NCBI GenBank assembly: GCA_913052165.1
Contig: CAJXEC010000004.1
Span: 1 to 59,261 of the forward strand
Direction: 5' to 3'
Length of the DNA: 59,261 bases
Source of the DNA: an uncultured Rhodospirillaceae bacterium
Lineage (GTDB): Bacteria > Pseudomonadota > Alphaproteobacteria > MPNO01 > UBA2964
This document shows, in pieces, positions 18,217 to 27,714 of the stretch. The notes under the pieces were generated by a model that had not been told where the DNA came from, did no database searches, and saw only the letters and a list, made by a program, of their open reading frames with translations. The position numbers and the translations under genes were made by a program. How positions within the stretch are numbered: position 1 is the stretch's first letter; each line of letters starts with the position of its first letter.

Positions 18217-20998
18217 TTTAGGCTCCATTGTTTTTGCTTCGCCTTGGATCCTACTATCATTGGTAACTTTGCCGATAGTTTGGTGGATTCTGCGAACTAC
18301 TCCACCGCTTCCAAAAATTCAGCCCTTTCCTCCCGTTTCACTAATGGGGGAACTCAACGCCCAGGAAGAAACCCCCGCTGGGACGCCAGTTTGGCTCTTA
18401 TTACTTCGGCTTCTGATTTTGACAATAATCATCTGTGCCTTAGGACGCCCACTCTGGAATCCAGGAGAACCATTTTATGGCTCAGGGCCTGTCGTAATCG
18501 TGATTGATAATGGCTGGTCAGCGGCACCGAATTGGTCACGAACTATTCGCGCGGGCCTCGCAATTGTCGATCAGGCGGAGCGGGAGGGGCGTGCGGCGGT
18601 ATTGATCTCAACCGCACCCAATCAATCCAGCGGAACAGTAGAGGTGACCGGTCTTCTCAGGCCGCAAGAGGTCCGCAAAAAGCTAAAAAGAATGCAACCT
18701 GTACCCTGGGCAAAGGACTTAAAAGCCGCTGCGGATATTATCGCCGGACTAAAACTGCAGGGCTCTGCGCAAGTAGGATACCTCAGTGATGGACAAGGGA
18801 ATAGCTATCTCGCAACTTTTTTAAGCCTCCTTCAAGAACGTGGATCGCTTCAGTTACTTGTTCCGGAGCAAAAAGATCTTGCCCAGCTTATAAAAAGTCC
18901 GATTAACAAGCCGGGAGGTCTGTCCGTAAAAATTTTCCGAGCTCAAAAATTGGGTGAGACAAAACTGAAGGTCCGTATTGATGATAAAAATGGCCGTCTG
19001 CTGAGTAGATCGAGTTCCGTCTTTCTGAGCGGCCAGAGCTCAACAGAGGTCAATTTTGCAATTCCAAGTGAGATAAAAAATCAAGCGGCTCGAATTTCAA
19101 TTGAGAGGAATAGAAGTGCTGGGTCCATCTTCCTGCTGGATGAAAACTGGAAACGGCGCGCCGTAGGTATTGTTTCGCGCGACGGGGCATCCAGATCACA
19201 ACCACTACTTAGCAGTGATTTTTACATCATGCGCGCGCTGGAGCCTTTTAGCGAGACTTTCAAAGGATCGACAAACAATCTGTTGAAACGCGACCTGTCC
19301 ATGCTCATTCTAGCAGATGCAATAAATTTAACCGAAGCAGAGATAAAACAGGCTCTAACTTGGTTGAAGAAGGGAGGGATACTATTGCGCTTTGCTGGGC
19401 CTAGCTTAGGGCGCGCTGACCCCTCACTGGTTCCAGTTAAATTAAGAGATACTGGACGCGCGCTAGATGGCACTATGTCGTGGAGTAAGCCCGCAAAGTT
19501 GGTGCCTTTCCATTCGACGAGTCCATTCGCCGGGCTCAAAATTCCCTCAGATATAAGAATTAAAAAACAAATCCTCGCAGAACCTACCCAGAGCCTGAAA
19601 GAACGGACGTGGGCTAGGCTTTCAGACGGCACACCTTTGGTTACGGCGAACCAAGTAGGTAAGGGTTGGGTGGTCCTGGTTCACGTCACCGCAAACACTG
19701 ACTGGTCAAATTTGCCAATTTCAGGATTATTTATAGACATGCTCAAAAGAATCCTCGCTCTGAGCCGCGGCGTGGAGAAAAAGGCCGACGATTTGCTTTA
19801 TCCGCCTCTTGAAACCATGGACGGTTTCGGCGTTTTAAGCCCCCCCCCGCCTCAAGCCATCTCTATAAGAGGCAAAACTTACTCAAATCTTAAAACTTCA
19901 CGCATCCATCCCCCAGGGTATTATGGGACCAAAAAACAGCGCGTTACGTTAAATCTCTCCTCTGGTATAGATAATTTGTCACCCTTAGAAAATATTCCTG
20001 ACGGCGTAGAACTAAAGCAACCAAGCGATCAAACAGCGATCGAAATTAAACCTTGGCTGCTACTTGTGGCGTTTTTACTTGTTATTCTAGACCTTTTTAT
20101 CAGCCTTGCGATCCGTGGGTTTAAGCCACATTTCAAAACACGCCAAAATGCGGTTTTGAGCTGGCTTGGCTCCATTATATTGTTATTTGCGATAGACCCT
20201 GGTGCTGAGGCGAAAGCCCAACGTCAAACCGGGCTCCCAATGAATATAGTGTCTTCTCCACAGACCTCCCAGGATAAGCTTGGGCTTCGAGCCACTCTGG
20301 GAACCCACCTTGCCTATGTTATTACCGGCAATACTAAAATCGACTCGATCAGTAGAGCAGGTATGGAAGGTCTAAGTATTGTTCTCCGGCAACGCACAGC
20401 GATCGAACCAGAAAAACCAATTGGGGTAAATTTAGAGAAAGATGAACTCGCTTTTTTTACAGTTCTCTATTGGCCAATTGTTGAAACACAGAGGAAACCC
20501 TCAAATACGGCGCTGTCAAAACTCAATCACTATCTTCGGACGGGAGGCACTATTCTTTTTGACACGCGTGAACAGGGGAGCATTAACACTAACCTTTTGG
20601 GCATGGGAAGTTCAGCCTCAGCCAAGCTAAGAAAGTTGATTGGCGAATTGGATATCCCTCCACTAATGCAAGTGCCTCCAGACCATGCACTCACTAGAGC
20701 GTTTTACCTTTTGGACCGTTTCCCAGGCAGGTGGGCCGGAGGTGCCGTTTGGGTAGAACGACGCCGAGGACAGAACAATGATGGCGTTTCATCAATAATC
20801 ATTGGAAGCCATGATTGGGCGGGAGCATGGGCAAGGGACAAAAACGGGCTCCCAATATTTGCAGTTGTCCCCAACGGGGAGAGGCAACGGGAATACGCCC
20901 TCCGTTTTGGCGTTAACTGGATCATGTATGCGATGACGGGAAACTATAAAACTGATCAAGTTCACGTACCCTCTATCATTGAAAGATTAGGCCAGTAG
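18209..20998 (+). CDS. BatA-like / DUF4159 domain membrane protein
   Basis: 929 aa from the ATG at 18209. The N-terminus has two membrane helices (residues about 6-28 and 60-80) typical of the BatA N-terminal domain. It is followed by a VWA-like domain whose metal motif is degenerate (DNGWS rather than DxSxS). A further helix near 625-650 precedes a C-terminal DUF4159 domain (about 700-929) with LAYVITGNTKIDSISRAGMEGL-like and LRTGGTILFD segments, which resembles a class I glutamine-amidotransferase fold. Likely an inner-membrane client-handling component of the MoxR system. Function not established. Confidence 0.87.
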   Translation: MLSLGSIVFASPWILLSLVTLPIVWWILRTTPPLPKIQPFPPVSLMGELNAQEETPAGTPVWLLLLRLLILTIIICALGRPLWNPGEPFYGSGPVVIVIDNGWSAAPNWSRTIRAGLAIVDQAEREGRAAVLISTAPNQSSGTVEVTGLLRPQEVRKKLKRMQPVPWAKDLKAAADIIAGLKLQGSAQVGYLSDGQGNSYLATFLSLLQERGSLQLLVPEQKDLAQLIKSPINKPGGLSVKIFRAQKLGETKLKVRIDDKNGRLLSRSSSVFLSGQSSTEVNFAIPSEIKNQAARISIERNRSAGSIFLLDENWKRRAVGIVSRDGASRSQPLLSSDFYIMRALEPFSETFKGSTNNLLKRDLSMLILADAINLTEAEIKQALTWLKKGGILLRFAGPSLGRADPSLVPVKLRDTGRALDGTMSWSKPAKLVPFHSTSPFAGLKIPSDIRIKKQILAEPTQSLKERTWARLSDGTPLVTANQVGKGWVVLVHVTANTDWSNLPISGLFIDMLKRILALSRGVEKKADDLLYPPLETMDGFGVLSPPPPQAISIRGKTYSNLKTSRIHPPGYYGTKKQRVTLNLSSGIDNLSPLENIPDGVELKQPSDQTAIEIKPWLLLVAFLLVILDLFISLAIRGFKPHFKTRQNAVLSWLGSIILLFAIDPGAEAKAQRQTGLPMNIVSSPQTSQDKLGLRATLGTHLAYVITGNTKIDSISRAGMEGLSIVLRQRTAIEPEKPIGVNLEKDELAFFTVLYWPIVETQRKPSNTALSKLNHYLRTGGTILFDTREQGSINTNLLGMGSSASAKLRKLIGELDIPPLMQVPPDHALTRAFYLLDRFPGRWAGGAVWVERRRGQNNDGVSSIIIGSHDWAGAWARDKNGLPIFAVVPNGERQREYALRFGVNWIMYAMTGNYKTDQVHVPSIIERLGQ

Positions 20999-21018
20999 AA
21001 TAAAGGGATGAAGCCATC

Positions 21019-23088
21019 ATGATGTCTCTACAATTTGTACCCCTACTATCTTGGTGGGTTATAATTGGTCTGGGCTTCTGCAGTTCTATCTTACTGGCTT
21101 ATTCCTTTTTCAAAAAAGCAAGGGGCTCGAGTTGGCGAGCGGCAGGTATTGGGGTGCTCATTGTTATCCTGATTAACCCTGTTGCCGTTGATGAGGACCG
21201 GGAGGCCCGCAATGATGTCCTCACCATCCTCATCGATGAGTCTACGAGTCAAACCCTCAAAGACCGCAAGGCGCAGGCGGCCGCAGCTTTTAAATATTTG
21301 AAAAATCGTATGCAAGACATGCGTAATCTTGAAACACGAATTGTTCGAGCGGGAGCAGTTAGAACTAGCAAAAGCAAACGTGTTGATGGAACCGAGATCT
21401 TTGATGCTTTGACAAAAGCCACCTCCGATATTCCGTTATCAAGGCGTGCGGGGACCATTTTGATAACAGATGGCCAAGTGCACGACATACCAGAAAACGC
21501 CTCATCATTTGGTTTAAAGGGGCCTTTTCATGTTCTCTTAACAGGCAACCGACAGGAATTTGATCGCCGATTAGTCATAAAACGCGCTCCCAAATTTGGA
21601 ATAGTTGGAAAAGAGATAGAAATAAGCTTACGCATGGAGGACAATACGCCGAGTTCTGGTCCTACTCCTCTTGAAATCTTGAATGGCGACCAAAAAAAAC
21701 AAACCGTAATTGTGCGTCCAAACCAAACAAAGATAATAAAGATTAAACTAACTCGCGGCGGTGGTAATATTATCCAATTAAATCTCAAATCGGACCCCTC
21801 AGAACTTACAAAGATCAATAATCGGGCCGTCTTGTCTGTAAATGGGGTAAGAGAGCGTCTCAGGGTTCTTTTGGTTTCCGGAGAGCCACACCCCGGCGAA
21901 CGTACTTGGCGCAACTTATTAAAAGCAGACCCTTCTGTGGATCTAGTTCATTTTACTATCCTCCGACCGCCAGAAAAACAAGATATGACGCCTTTGCGCG
22001 AGCTATCGCTGATAGCTTTTCCTGTGCGCGAGCTCTTTGAAGAAAAATTAAAAGAATTCGACCTAATCATATTTGATCGGTACAAACGCCGAGGCGTTCT
22101 TCCTTCTGTATATATCGATAATATCAGAAAGTACGTTGAGAATGGCGGAGCCGTTCTCGAGGCATCCGGCCCTGAGTTTGCTGGTATGGAGACTTTATTC
22201 GCCACGCCTCTAGGGAAAATTCTCCCCGGAGAACCCACCGGCCGGGTCTTTTCAGGCCCAATCCGTGCAAAAATTACCGAGACAGGAGAGAGGCATCCAA
22301 TCACTCGAAATTTACCTGGAGCCGGTTTAGGAGAGGAATCACCCCGTTGGGGCAAATGGTTTCGCCACATTGAAGTAAAGCAGCGATCGGGGCATGCGCT
22401 TATGAGTGGGTTCAATGGCAAACCTTTACTAATTGTCAACCGGGTCGGCAAAGGACGGGTTGCACAACTTCTAAGCGATCATATTTGGTTGTGGGCGCGC
22501 GGATATGATGGAGGTGGTCCCCATGCCGAGTTACTGCGACGAATATCGCACTGGTTAATGAAAGAACCAGAGCTCGACGAGAATAAATTGCGCGCCGAAA
22601 CTTTAGGTAATCAGCTCGCTATAACCAGACAATCCCTCCAACCTAATACCAGTAGAGTGAGGGTTCTGACTCCATCCGGGAAATCCTTCTTTGCAAAAAT
22701 GAAAGAAGGCTTGGGAGGAACTGCGAGAGGATTTGTGGACACCCCCGAGACGGGTGTCTATCGGATAGAGGATGGGCAGAATACGACCCTTGCTCCCGTT
22801 GGAAATCTGAATCCGCTGGAATTGTCGGACATGAAAGCAACCGATAAAAAGTTTTCTCCTTTGATCAATAAATTGGGCGGAGGCATTTTCTGGCTTGAGG
22901 ATGGCTATCCCTCTATACGCAGGGTGAAACCAGACCGTCGAGCTGCTGGAAATAATTGGCTAGGGGTATCAGATAATCGCAGCTACGTAGTCCGCGATCT
23001 CAGAGAGACTACGCTTCTTCCGGGCTTGCTCGCTCTTCTACTAGCCGTAGGCGCCCTTCTGGTGGCATGGCAACGCGAGAGCCGCTGA
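21019..23088 (+). CDS. VWA-like / glutamine-amidotransferase-like membrane protein
   Basis: 689 aa. Two N-terminal helices are followed by LTILIDESTSQ, a recognisable DxSxS metal-site motif, and by TILITDGQVHD, so a VWA-like domain is present (about residues 65-180). A later segment (about 330-510) with FDLIIFDRY, ENGGAVLEASGP and GKGRVAQLLSDHIW resembles the amidotransferase-like domain of membrane VWA proteins. There is one C-terminal helix. The ribosome-binding site is weak. It is the last gene of the MoxR operon, 20 bases after DUF4159, and convergent with the TRAP permease gene. Confidence 0.82.
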   Translation: MMSLQFVPLLSWWVIIGLGFCSSILLAYSFFKKARGSSWRAAGIGVLIVILINPVAVDEDREARNDVLTILIDESTSQTLKDRKAQAAAAFKYLKNRMQDMRNLETRIVRAGAVRTSKSKRVDGTEIFDALTKATSDIPLSRRAGTILITDGQVHDIPENASSFGLKGPFHVLLTGNRQEFDRRLVIKRAPKFGIVGKEIEISLRMEDNTPSSGPTPLEILNGDQKKQTVIVRPNQTKIIKIKLTRGGGNIIQLNLKSDPSELTKINNRAVLSVNGVRERLRVLLVSGEPHPGERTWRNLLKADPSVDLVHFTILRPPEKQDMTPLRELSLIAFPVRELFEEKLKEFDLIIFDRYKRRGVLPSVYIDNIRKYVENGGAVLEASGPEFAGMETLFATPLGKILPGEPTGRVFSGPIRAKITETGERHPITRNLPGAGLGEESPRWGKWFRHIEVKQRSGHALMSGFNGKPLLIVNRVGKGRVAQLLSDHIWLWARGYDGGGPHAELLRRISHWLMKEPELDENKLRAETLGNQLAITRQSLQPNTSRVRVLTPSGKSFFAKMKEGLGGTARGFVDTPETGVYRIEDGQNTTLAPVGNLNPLELSDMKATDKKFSPLINKLGGGIFWLEDGYPSIRRVKPDRRAAGNNWLGVSDNRSYVVRDLRETTLLPGLLALLLAVGALLVAWQRESR

Positions 23089-23156
23089 GCAAGACAGCGA
23101 ACTGGTACTCCAGATCAACGACTATTAGCTAGGAGCGTCTGGCGGGCCCTATTGGA

Positions 23157-24467
23157 TCACATAAAGCTAGGCAACCAAAGGGCAATCGCTGGAAACGCAA
23201 CCATCAATAAAATCAAAATCGCATCGCAAACAAGAAAGGGGAACGCAGCTTTTGCCACCTGAAAAATAGTCGTTCCTTTCGGTGCCACACCAAGCATCAC
23301 GTATAGCAAAAGCCCGAAAGGCGGTGTCGTTCCTGCCATTTCAAAAGTCATGAGAACAAATAAACCGAACCAGATAAGATCAAAGCCCAGCTGCTCAGCT
23401 AGCGGAAAAAATATTGGTACCGTAATAAGCATCATTGACGTTGCATCCATGAACATGCCCAAAGCAATAAGAATTACAAACATCACGAAAAGAAACCAAT
23501 ATTTTGAAATATCAAAACTCACGGCCCATTTCAACAAACCTGCACTAGCCCCAGAAAATGCCAGCAGTTGGCTGAATACTGTAGAGCTCATAATAATGAA
23601 AAATACCATTGCCCCGACTTTTACCGTGGCCTCGACTGCCTGCTTTACAGCCTGGAAGGTCAAAACTCTGAAAAGGAGTGCAACAATGAAGACCCCGAGG
23701 ACCCCGAATGCTGCAGCCTCCGTCGGGGTCGCCCAACCAAAAATAATGAAACCAATGACCATGAAAACGATTATTCCCATTGGCACGATATTTATAAAAA
23801 TAATTTTCAGCCGTTCAGCCCAGCTTGGCATCTCGACATCGTAGGCGGGAGCGGACTCTGGGTTCATACGGAGCTGCATATAAATCATGATGCAGTAAAG
23901 TCCTGCCAGCAGAAAACCAGGAATAAAACCAGCGATTAAAAGCTTCCCAACATCAATATTAGCAACCGACGCGAGCAATACGCCAAGAGCTGAGGGCGGA
24001 ATTATCATCGCAAGCCCACCGGTTCCAAGAATCGGTCCCATCGACATTTGACCGTTATACCCGCGCTTCTTCATCTCTGGGACCATGAGAGCGCCAAGCA
24101 TGGCCGTATTTGCCATACTAGATCCCGTGAGGGTTGAGAAGACGGATCCACCCGCGACTGTTAAAAAACACAATCGGCCAGGGAGTTTGCCAAATACCAC
24201 ATCCAGACCATCGAAAACCCTTATCGCGAGACCAGTATGGAAAAATAAGGCTCCCATCATGATAAACATGGGAACAGGTCCAAGGGTAAATCTAGTTATC
24301 AATTGGGTGGAATTATCCGCGATTTGGATCCAACCAGTCGGATCCCCGTAAAAAATTAAAACACCTATTATGTTTGTTAAGATAAATGTAAAGGCAACGG
24401 GAACCCCCATCGCCATAAAGAAAACAACCATTCCAATTAAGGTGGCAAGCGCCCAATACCATTCCAT
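23157..24467 (-). CDS. TRAP transporter large permease (DctM type), system 1
   Basis: 436 aa from the ATG at 24467, which overlaps the small-permease stop (TGATG); a TTG one codon upstream is less likely. About a dozen hydrophobic helices span the sequence, with DctM hallmarks such as GSVFSTLTGSSMANTA, GPILGTGGLAMIIPPSALGVLLA and TEAAAFGVLGVF. It is the sodium-dependent transport subunit of a tripartite ATP-independent system for organic acids or related solutes. It is strikingly similar throughout to the large permease at 32872-34188, indicating duplication. Confidence 0.94.
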   Translation of the reverse strand: MEWYWALATLIGMVVFFMAMGVPVAFTFILTNIIGVLIFYGDPTGWIQIADNSTQLITRFTLGPVPMFIMMGALFFHTGLAIRVFDGLDVVFGKLPGRLCFLTVAGGSVFSTLTGSSMANTAMLGALMVPEMKKRGYNGQMSMGPILGTGGLAMIIPPSALGVLLASVANIDVGKLLIAGFIPGFLLAGLYCIMIYMQLRMNPESAPAYDVEMPSWAERLKIIFINIVPMGIIVFMVIGFIIFGWATPTEAAAFGVLGVFIVALLFRVLTFQAVKQAVEATVKVGAMVFFIIMSSTVFSQLLAFSGASAGLLKWAVSFDISKYWFLFVMFVILIALGMFMDATSMMLITVPIFFPLAEQLGFDLIWFGLFVLMTFEMAGTTPPFGLLLYVMLGVAPKGTTIFQVAKAAFPFLVCDAILILLMVAFPAIALWLPSFM

Positions 24468-24979
24468 CAAACGCTCTCCCGCTCGATTATTGTTTGCGAG
24501 TACATATCATCTATACCAATAAGGTATCGACAAAACTCTACAGCGCACATCGCAAAACATAATGGCATCGGCAATAGAAGTGACCAGAGCGGCGCCTCGA
24601 AGCTCCGCATATCTAGCTCTCCTGTTTCCAGAGCCTCCGCTAATAGAAGACCTGAGTAGTAAGTGTAAATGACACAGCAAAATATCCCCAGCACGTAAAC
24701 AATTTTTGCCGTAATAAATTTCACTCTCGCTGGCAAAAACTGCTGAACAGCATCAACGAACACGTGGCCTTTAATCCTCAAAAGATATGGAGCTGCCAGC
24801 ATCGTGAACCATAGAAGGATGTACTCCACCGCCGTTAGAACCCACAATAACGGGGGAAGGTTGGTAAATCGTGAGAGCACATCGGTGACGATCATCAGGA
24901 AAGCCGCAAAGATTGCCACCCCTGACAGATAAGCCATAGAAAAAAGAAGAGCGTCGTAAGCTCTTTTGATTACCAACAT
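24467..24979 (-). CDS. TRAP transporter small permease (DctQ type), system 1
   Basis: 170 aa with four membrane helices. The central LLWFTMLAAPYLLRIKGHVFVDA segment (residues about 54-76) is a DctQ signature. It forms the membrane complex with the large permease encoded immediately downstream. The substrate-binding gene for this system is divergent, across 223 bases, rather than in the same transcript. Confidence 0.9.
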   Translation of the reverse strand: MLVIKRAYDALLFSMAYLSGVAIFAAFLMIVTDVLSRFTNLPPLLWVLTAVEYILLWFTMLAAPYLLRIKGHVFVDAVQQFLPARVKFITAKIVYVLGIFCCVIYTYYSGLLLAEALETGELDMRSFEAPLWSLLLPMPLCFAMCAVEFCRYLIGIDDMYSQTIIERESV

Positions 24980-25202
24980 TTACCCCCCTAACAGCCTGCT
25001 CTGAGTCAAGACTTTATTTCTACTGCTGGGACGATAATTGACCGTAAATCACTGTTTGTAAACAAAGAGATCTCCCTAGCTTATTAATACGTTTTTTTTA
25101 ACATTGCCAGCGGCCCAATAAGTTGCAAATCTGTTGGTTTGTGTTTGAATGTGGCAGCTGTTAATTAAGTAGCGATTTTAATAGTAAAAAGGGGAGGACC
25201 TT
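24980..25202. promoter_or_regulatory. Divergent promoter region of TRAP system 1
   Basis: 223 bases between the divergent small-permease and binding-protein genes must hold both promoters. At 25055-25066 there is a short inverted repeat, TTTGT-AA-ACAAA, that could be a regulator site. A strong ribosome-binding site (GGGGAGG) lies about six bases before the ATG at 25203. No regulator gene is adjacent. The operator is only a suggestion. Confidence 0.4.
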
Positions 25203-26189
25203 ATGAGTATCTTACGAAGCTGTTTAGTTGGAGTAGCAGTTGCAGGACTCACTGCAACCAGCGCTCTGGCAGTCAGTTTAGACACAGTGATCAGTCTAAA
25301 GACAACACATGATCAATCGAAAACTTACATCGATTTATTCCACAAACCATTTAATAAAAATAACAAAGTGGGCATCAATCTTAATTTTAAGGGTGGGCCT
25401 GAGGTAATACCAAATCGAAAACAAGGCGCGGCCTTGAAACGCGGCGTGATCAAGTTTCATTTTGGACCGAGTGGTTACTACTCTGGTGCAGTCCCGTGCG
25501 CTCGAGTCGCTGCATTGTCAAACGTAGGGCAGGCGACCATCAGAAAAAATGGCGCCATGGAAGTCTTCCAAAAATGTTTTGGAAAAGGCCTTAATGCGCG
25601 GATAATCGCCCACCCATTCGACGGCTCCAGTAATTTTCACATCTATCTTACTAATCCACCAAAAATCAGTACAAAAACGGGCTTGGACTTATCAGGGATG
25701 ACGATGAGGTCAACAGCGCTTTATAACCCTTTTATGAAAGCCATGGGCGCACGACCCCAAAACATTTCTCCAGGCGATGTATACACATCACTCGAGCGGG
25801 GAGTCGTTAAAGGGCTTGCCTGGCCAGAGGGTGGCATCATGCGTTATGGTTGGACCAAGTACATCAAATACCGCGTTGGCCCAGGATTCTGGAGATCATC
25901 GTCAATGGTTGTCATTAACCTTGATGCCTACAACGCGATGAATAAAAAGCAAAGAGATGCCATCGACAAAGCTGGCGAGGCCTTTGAACCAGCAAGTCAG
26001 AAATATATGCGGGTTCTCGCTGACAAAGATAACGCTGCGGTAAAAGCGGATGGGGTAAAATTCATCGACTTAACAGGCGATGAAGGAAAAGCTTTAACGG
26101 CTACCGTGTATGGAAAATCTTGGGATTACGCAAAATCAAAAATGGATCCCGAGAATTACGCACAATTGAGGAAATTACTCCTTAAGTAA
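25203..26189 (+). CDS. TRAP transporter substrate-binding protein (DctP type), system 1
   Basis: 328 aa with a Sec signal peptide (MSILRSCLVGVAVAGLTATS, cleavage after SALA near residue 23). The body follows the DctP fold: GGPEVIPNRKQGAALKRGVI, the LDLSGMTMRST region and PGDVYTSLERGVVKGL, which precedes the helix with the ligand-binding Arg/Trp residues. It captures the solute in the periplasm for the permeases encoded divergently at 23157-24979. It is a distant homologue of the binding protein at 34866. Confidence 0.92.
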   Translation: MSILRSCLVGVAVAGLTATSALAVSLDTVISLKTTHDQSKTYIDLFHKPFNKNNKVGINLNFKGGPEVIPNRKQGAALKRGVIKFHFGPSGYYSGAVPCARVAALSNVGQATIRKNGAMEVFQKCFGKGLNARIIAHPFDGSSNFHIYLTNPPKISTKTGLDLSGMTMRSTALYNPFMKAMGARPQNISPGDVYTSLERGVVKGLAWPEGGIMRYGWTKYIKYRVGPGFWRSSSMVVINLDAYNAMNKKQRDAIDKAGEAFEPASQKYMRVLADKDNAAVKADGVKFIDLTGDEGKALTATVYGKSWDYAKSKMDPENYAQLRKLLLK

Positions 26190-26212
26190 ATCCTTAATAG
26201 CCATTCTTATTG

Positions 26213-26241
26213 AAGGCGCCCATTCTTTGGGCGCCTTTTTT
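26213..26241 (+). terminator. Intrinsic terminator of TRAP binding-protein gene
   Basis: AAGGCGCCC and GGGCGCCTT form a 9-bp perfect stem with a 7-base loop, followed by a T run on the plus strand. It lies between the convergent binding-protein gene and the ABC operon; the minus strand lacks an equally good T run. Confidence 0.85.
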
Positions 26242-26254
26242 ATTTACCTAAATT

Positions 26255-26956
26255 TTATACTCCGAGGTAACGTTCTTTGATTTTCGGCTCAGCGTCGAGT
26301 TCTTTGGGTGTACCCGACCATACGCTCACACCTTTTTCAATAATGAAATGCTGATCAGCGATTCTGTTTAACGCCGCCAAATTTTTATCAATAACAAGTA
26401 TGGCCTGCCCCTCTGATTTCAATTCAGCGAGAGATAGCCAAATATCGGCTCGAATTTGGGGCGCAAGCCCTTCTGTCGCCTCATCAAGGATCAAAAGCTT
26501 TGGGTTCGTCATAATAGCGCGACCGATCGCTAACATTTGCTGCTCGCCACCGGACAGTTCATTCCCCATCCCGTTTATACGAGAAGCCAGGGAGGGAAAG
26601 AAGTCCAAAACACGATCAATAGTCCATGGATTGGGTGAACCGGCCAAATTGTGCGCTGTTGCAACAAGGTTTTCTTTTACGGTCAGGTTTGGAAAAATTT
26701 GTCGACCTTCCGGGACAAGTCCGATCCCGGCCCTCGCTATTGTGTGGGATGGGAGACCAGCAATGTCTTGTCCCTCAAGGATAATAGACCCGGCCTGCGG
26801 CGCCACCATTCCGCAGATGGACTTTATTGTAGTGGTCTTGCCCATACCATTTCTGCCCATCAGGGTCACAACTTGCCCCACGCCGATATGAAGCTCTATA
26901 CCATATAAAACTTGACTGGAGCCGTATGAAGTTTCTAGGTGTCTTACCTCAAGCAT
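26255..26956 (-). CDS. Branched-chain-type ABC transporter ATPase (LivF type)
   Basis: 233 aa. Walker A is GRNGMGKTT, the signature is LSGGEQQ, and Walker B is LLILDEATEGLAP, the latter typical of LivF. It powers the HAAT-family importer together with the second ATPase encoded upstream. It starts at the ATG overlapping that gene's stop by one base. HAAT importers carry branched amino acids, amides, urea or aromatic acids; sequence alone does not choose, but the neighbouring enzymes favour aromatic acids. Confidence 0.93.
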   Translation of the reverse strand: MLEVRHLETSYGSSQVLYGIELHIGVGQVVTLMGRNGMGKTTTIKSICGMVAPQAGSIILEGQDIAGLPSHTIARAGIGLVPEGRQIFPNLTVKENLVATAHNLAGSPNPWTIDRVLDFFPSLASRINGMGNELSGGEQQMLAIGRAIMTNPKLLILDEATEGLAPQIRADIWLSLAELKSEGQAILVIDKNLAALNRIADQHFIIEKGVSVWSGTPKELDAEPKIKERYLGV

Positions 26957-27714
26957 CAGCTCTCAAAATCCTCATCACCTAAATAGGCAGATCTAACTTC
27001 CGGATTTGCTCTTATTTGATCGGGGGTGCCCGTCGCTATTTCGCCGCCATAAACCAAGACTGTAATTTTATCCGCGAGGGAAAACACCGCACCCATGTCA
27101 TGCTCAATAAGTAGAATTGTTACCGTACCCTTGAGCTCGGAGAGAATTGAAACCATTCGATTTGACTCTTCCGGGCCCATTCCCGCCATTGGCTCATCCA
27201 GTAGTAGCATTTTCGGCTTCGTCGCCAGAGCCATCGCAATTTCTAATTGACGCCTCTCTCCGTGTGACATCAAGCTTGCTTTAATAGATTGACGCTTTTC
27301 GAGCCCCACTATTGTAAGAGCTTCAAGAGCTGGGCCCGTCAGGGCTTTGTCTCTTCTGGCGTCGTGCCACAGCTTAAAAGAGTGCCCATCGTGAGCCTGA
27401 ACAGCTAGGGAAACGTTCTCCAAAGCCGTGAACTCACCAAATACGGAGGTGATCTGGAAAGTACGTGCAAGACCCATTTTAGCGCGTATAGGCGCAGAGA
27501 GCTTCGTGATATCGTTTCTATTAAATTGAATCTTTCCACCATCGCTGGTCAGCAAACCAGAAAGTTGATTGATCAATGTAGTCTTCCCTGCGCCATTGGG
27601 ACCAATTACCGCATGGATGGAGCCCCGTTCGACCCCTAGATCCAAGTGATCCGTGGCTAAGACCCCGCCAAAGCTCTTGCAAAGATCGCTAACCTGCAAA
27701 ACGATTTCAGCCAT
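26956..27714 (-). CDS. Branched-chain-type ABC transporter ATPase (LivG type)
   Basis: 252 aa from the ATG at 27714, whose ATGGCTGA overlaps the upstream permease stop. The frame could start seven codons earlier. Walker A is GPNGAGKTT; the signature is the LivG-type variant SHGERRQLEIAMAL, and Walker B is LLLDEPMAGMGP. Paired with the LivF-type ATPase on the cytoplasmic face of the importer. Confidence 0.93.
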   Translation of the reverse strand: MAEIVLQVSDLCKSFGGVLATDHLDLGVERGSIHAVIGPNGAGKTTLINQLSGLLTSDGGKIQFNRNDITKLSAPIRAKMGLARTFQITSVFGEFTALENVSLAVQAHDGHSFKLWHDARRDKALTGPALEALTIVGLEKRQSIKASLMSHGERRQLEIAMALATKPKMLLLDEPMAGMGPEESNRMVSILSELKGTVTILLIEHDMGAVFSLADKITVLVYGGEIATGTPDQIRANPEVRSAYLGDEDFES

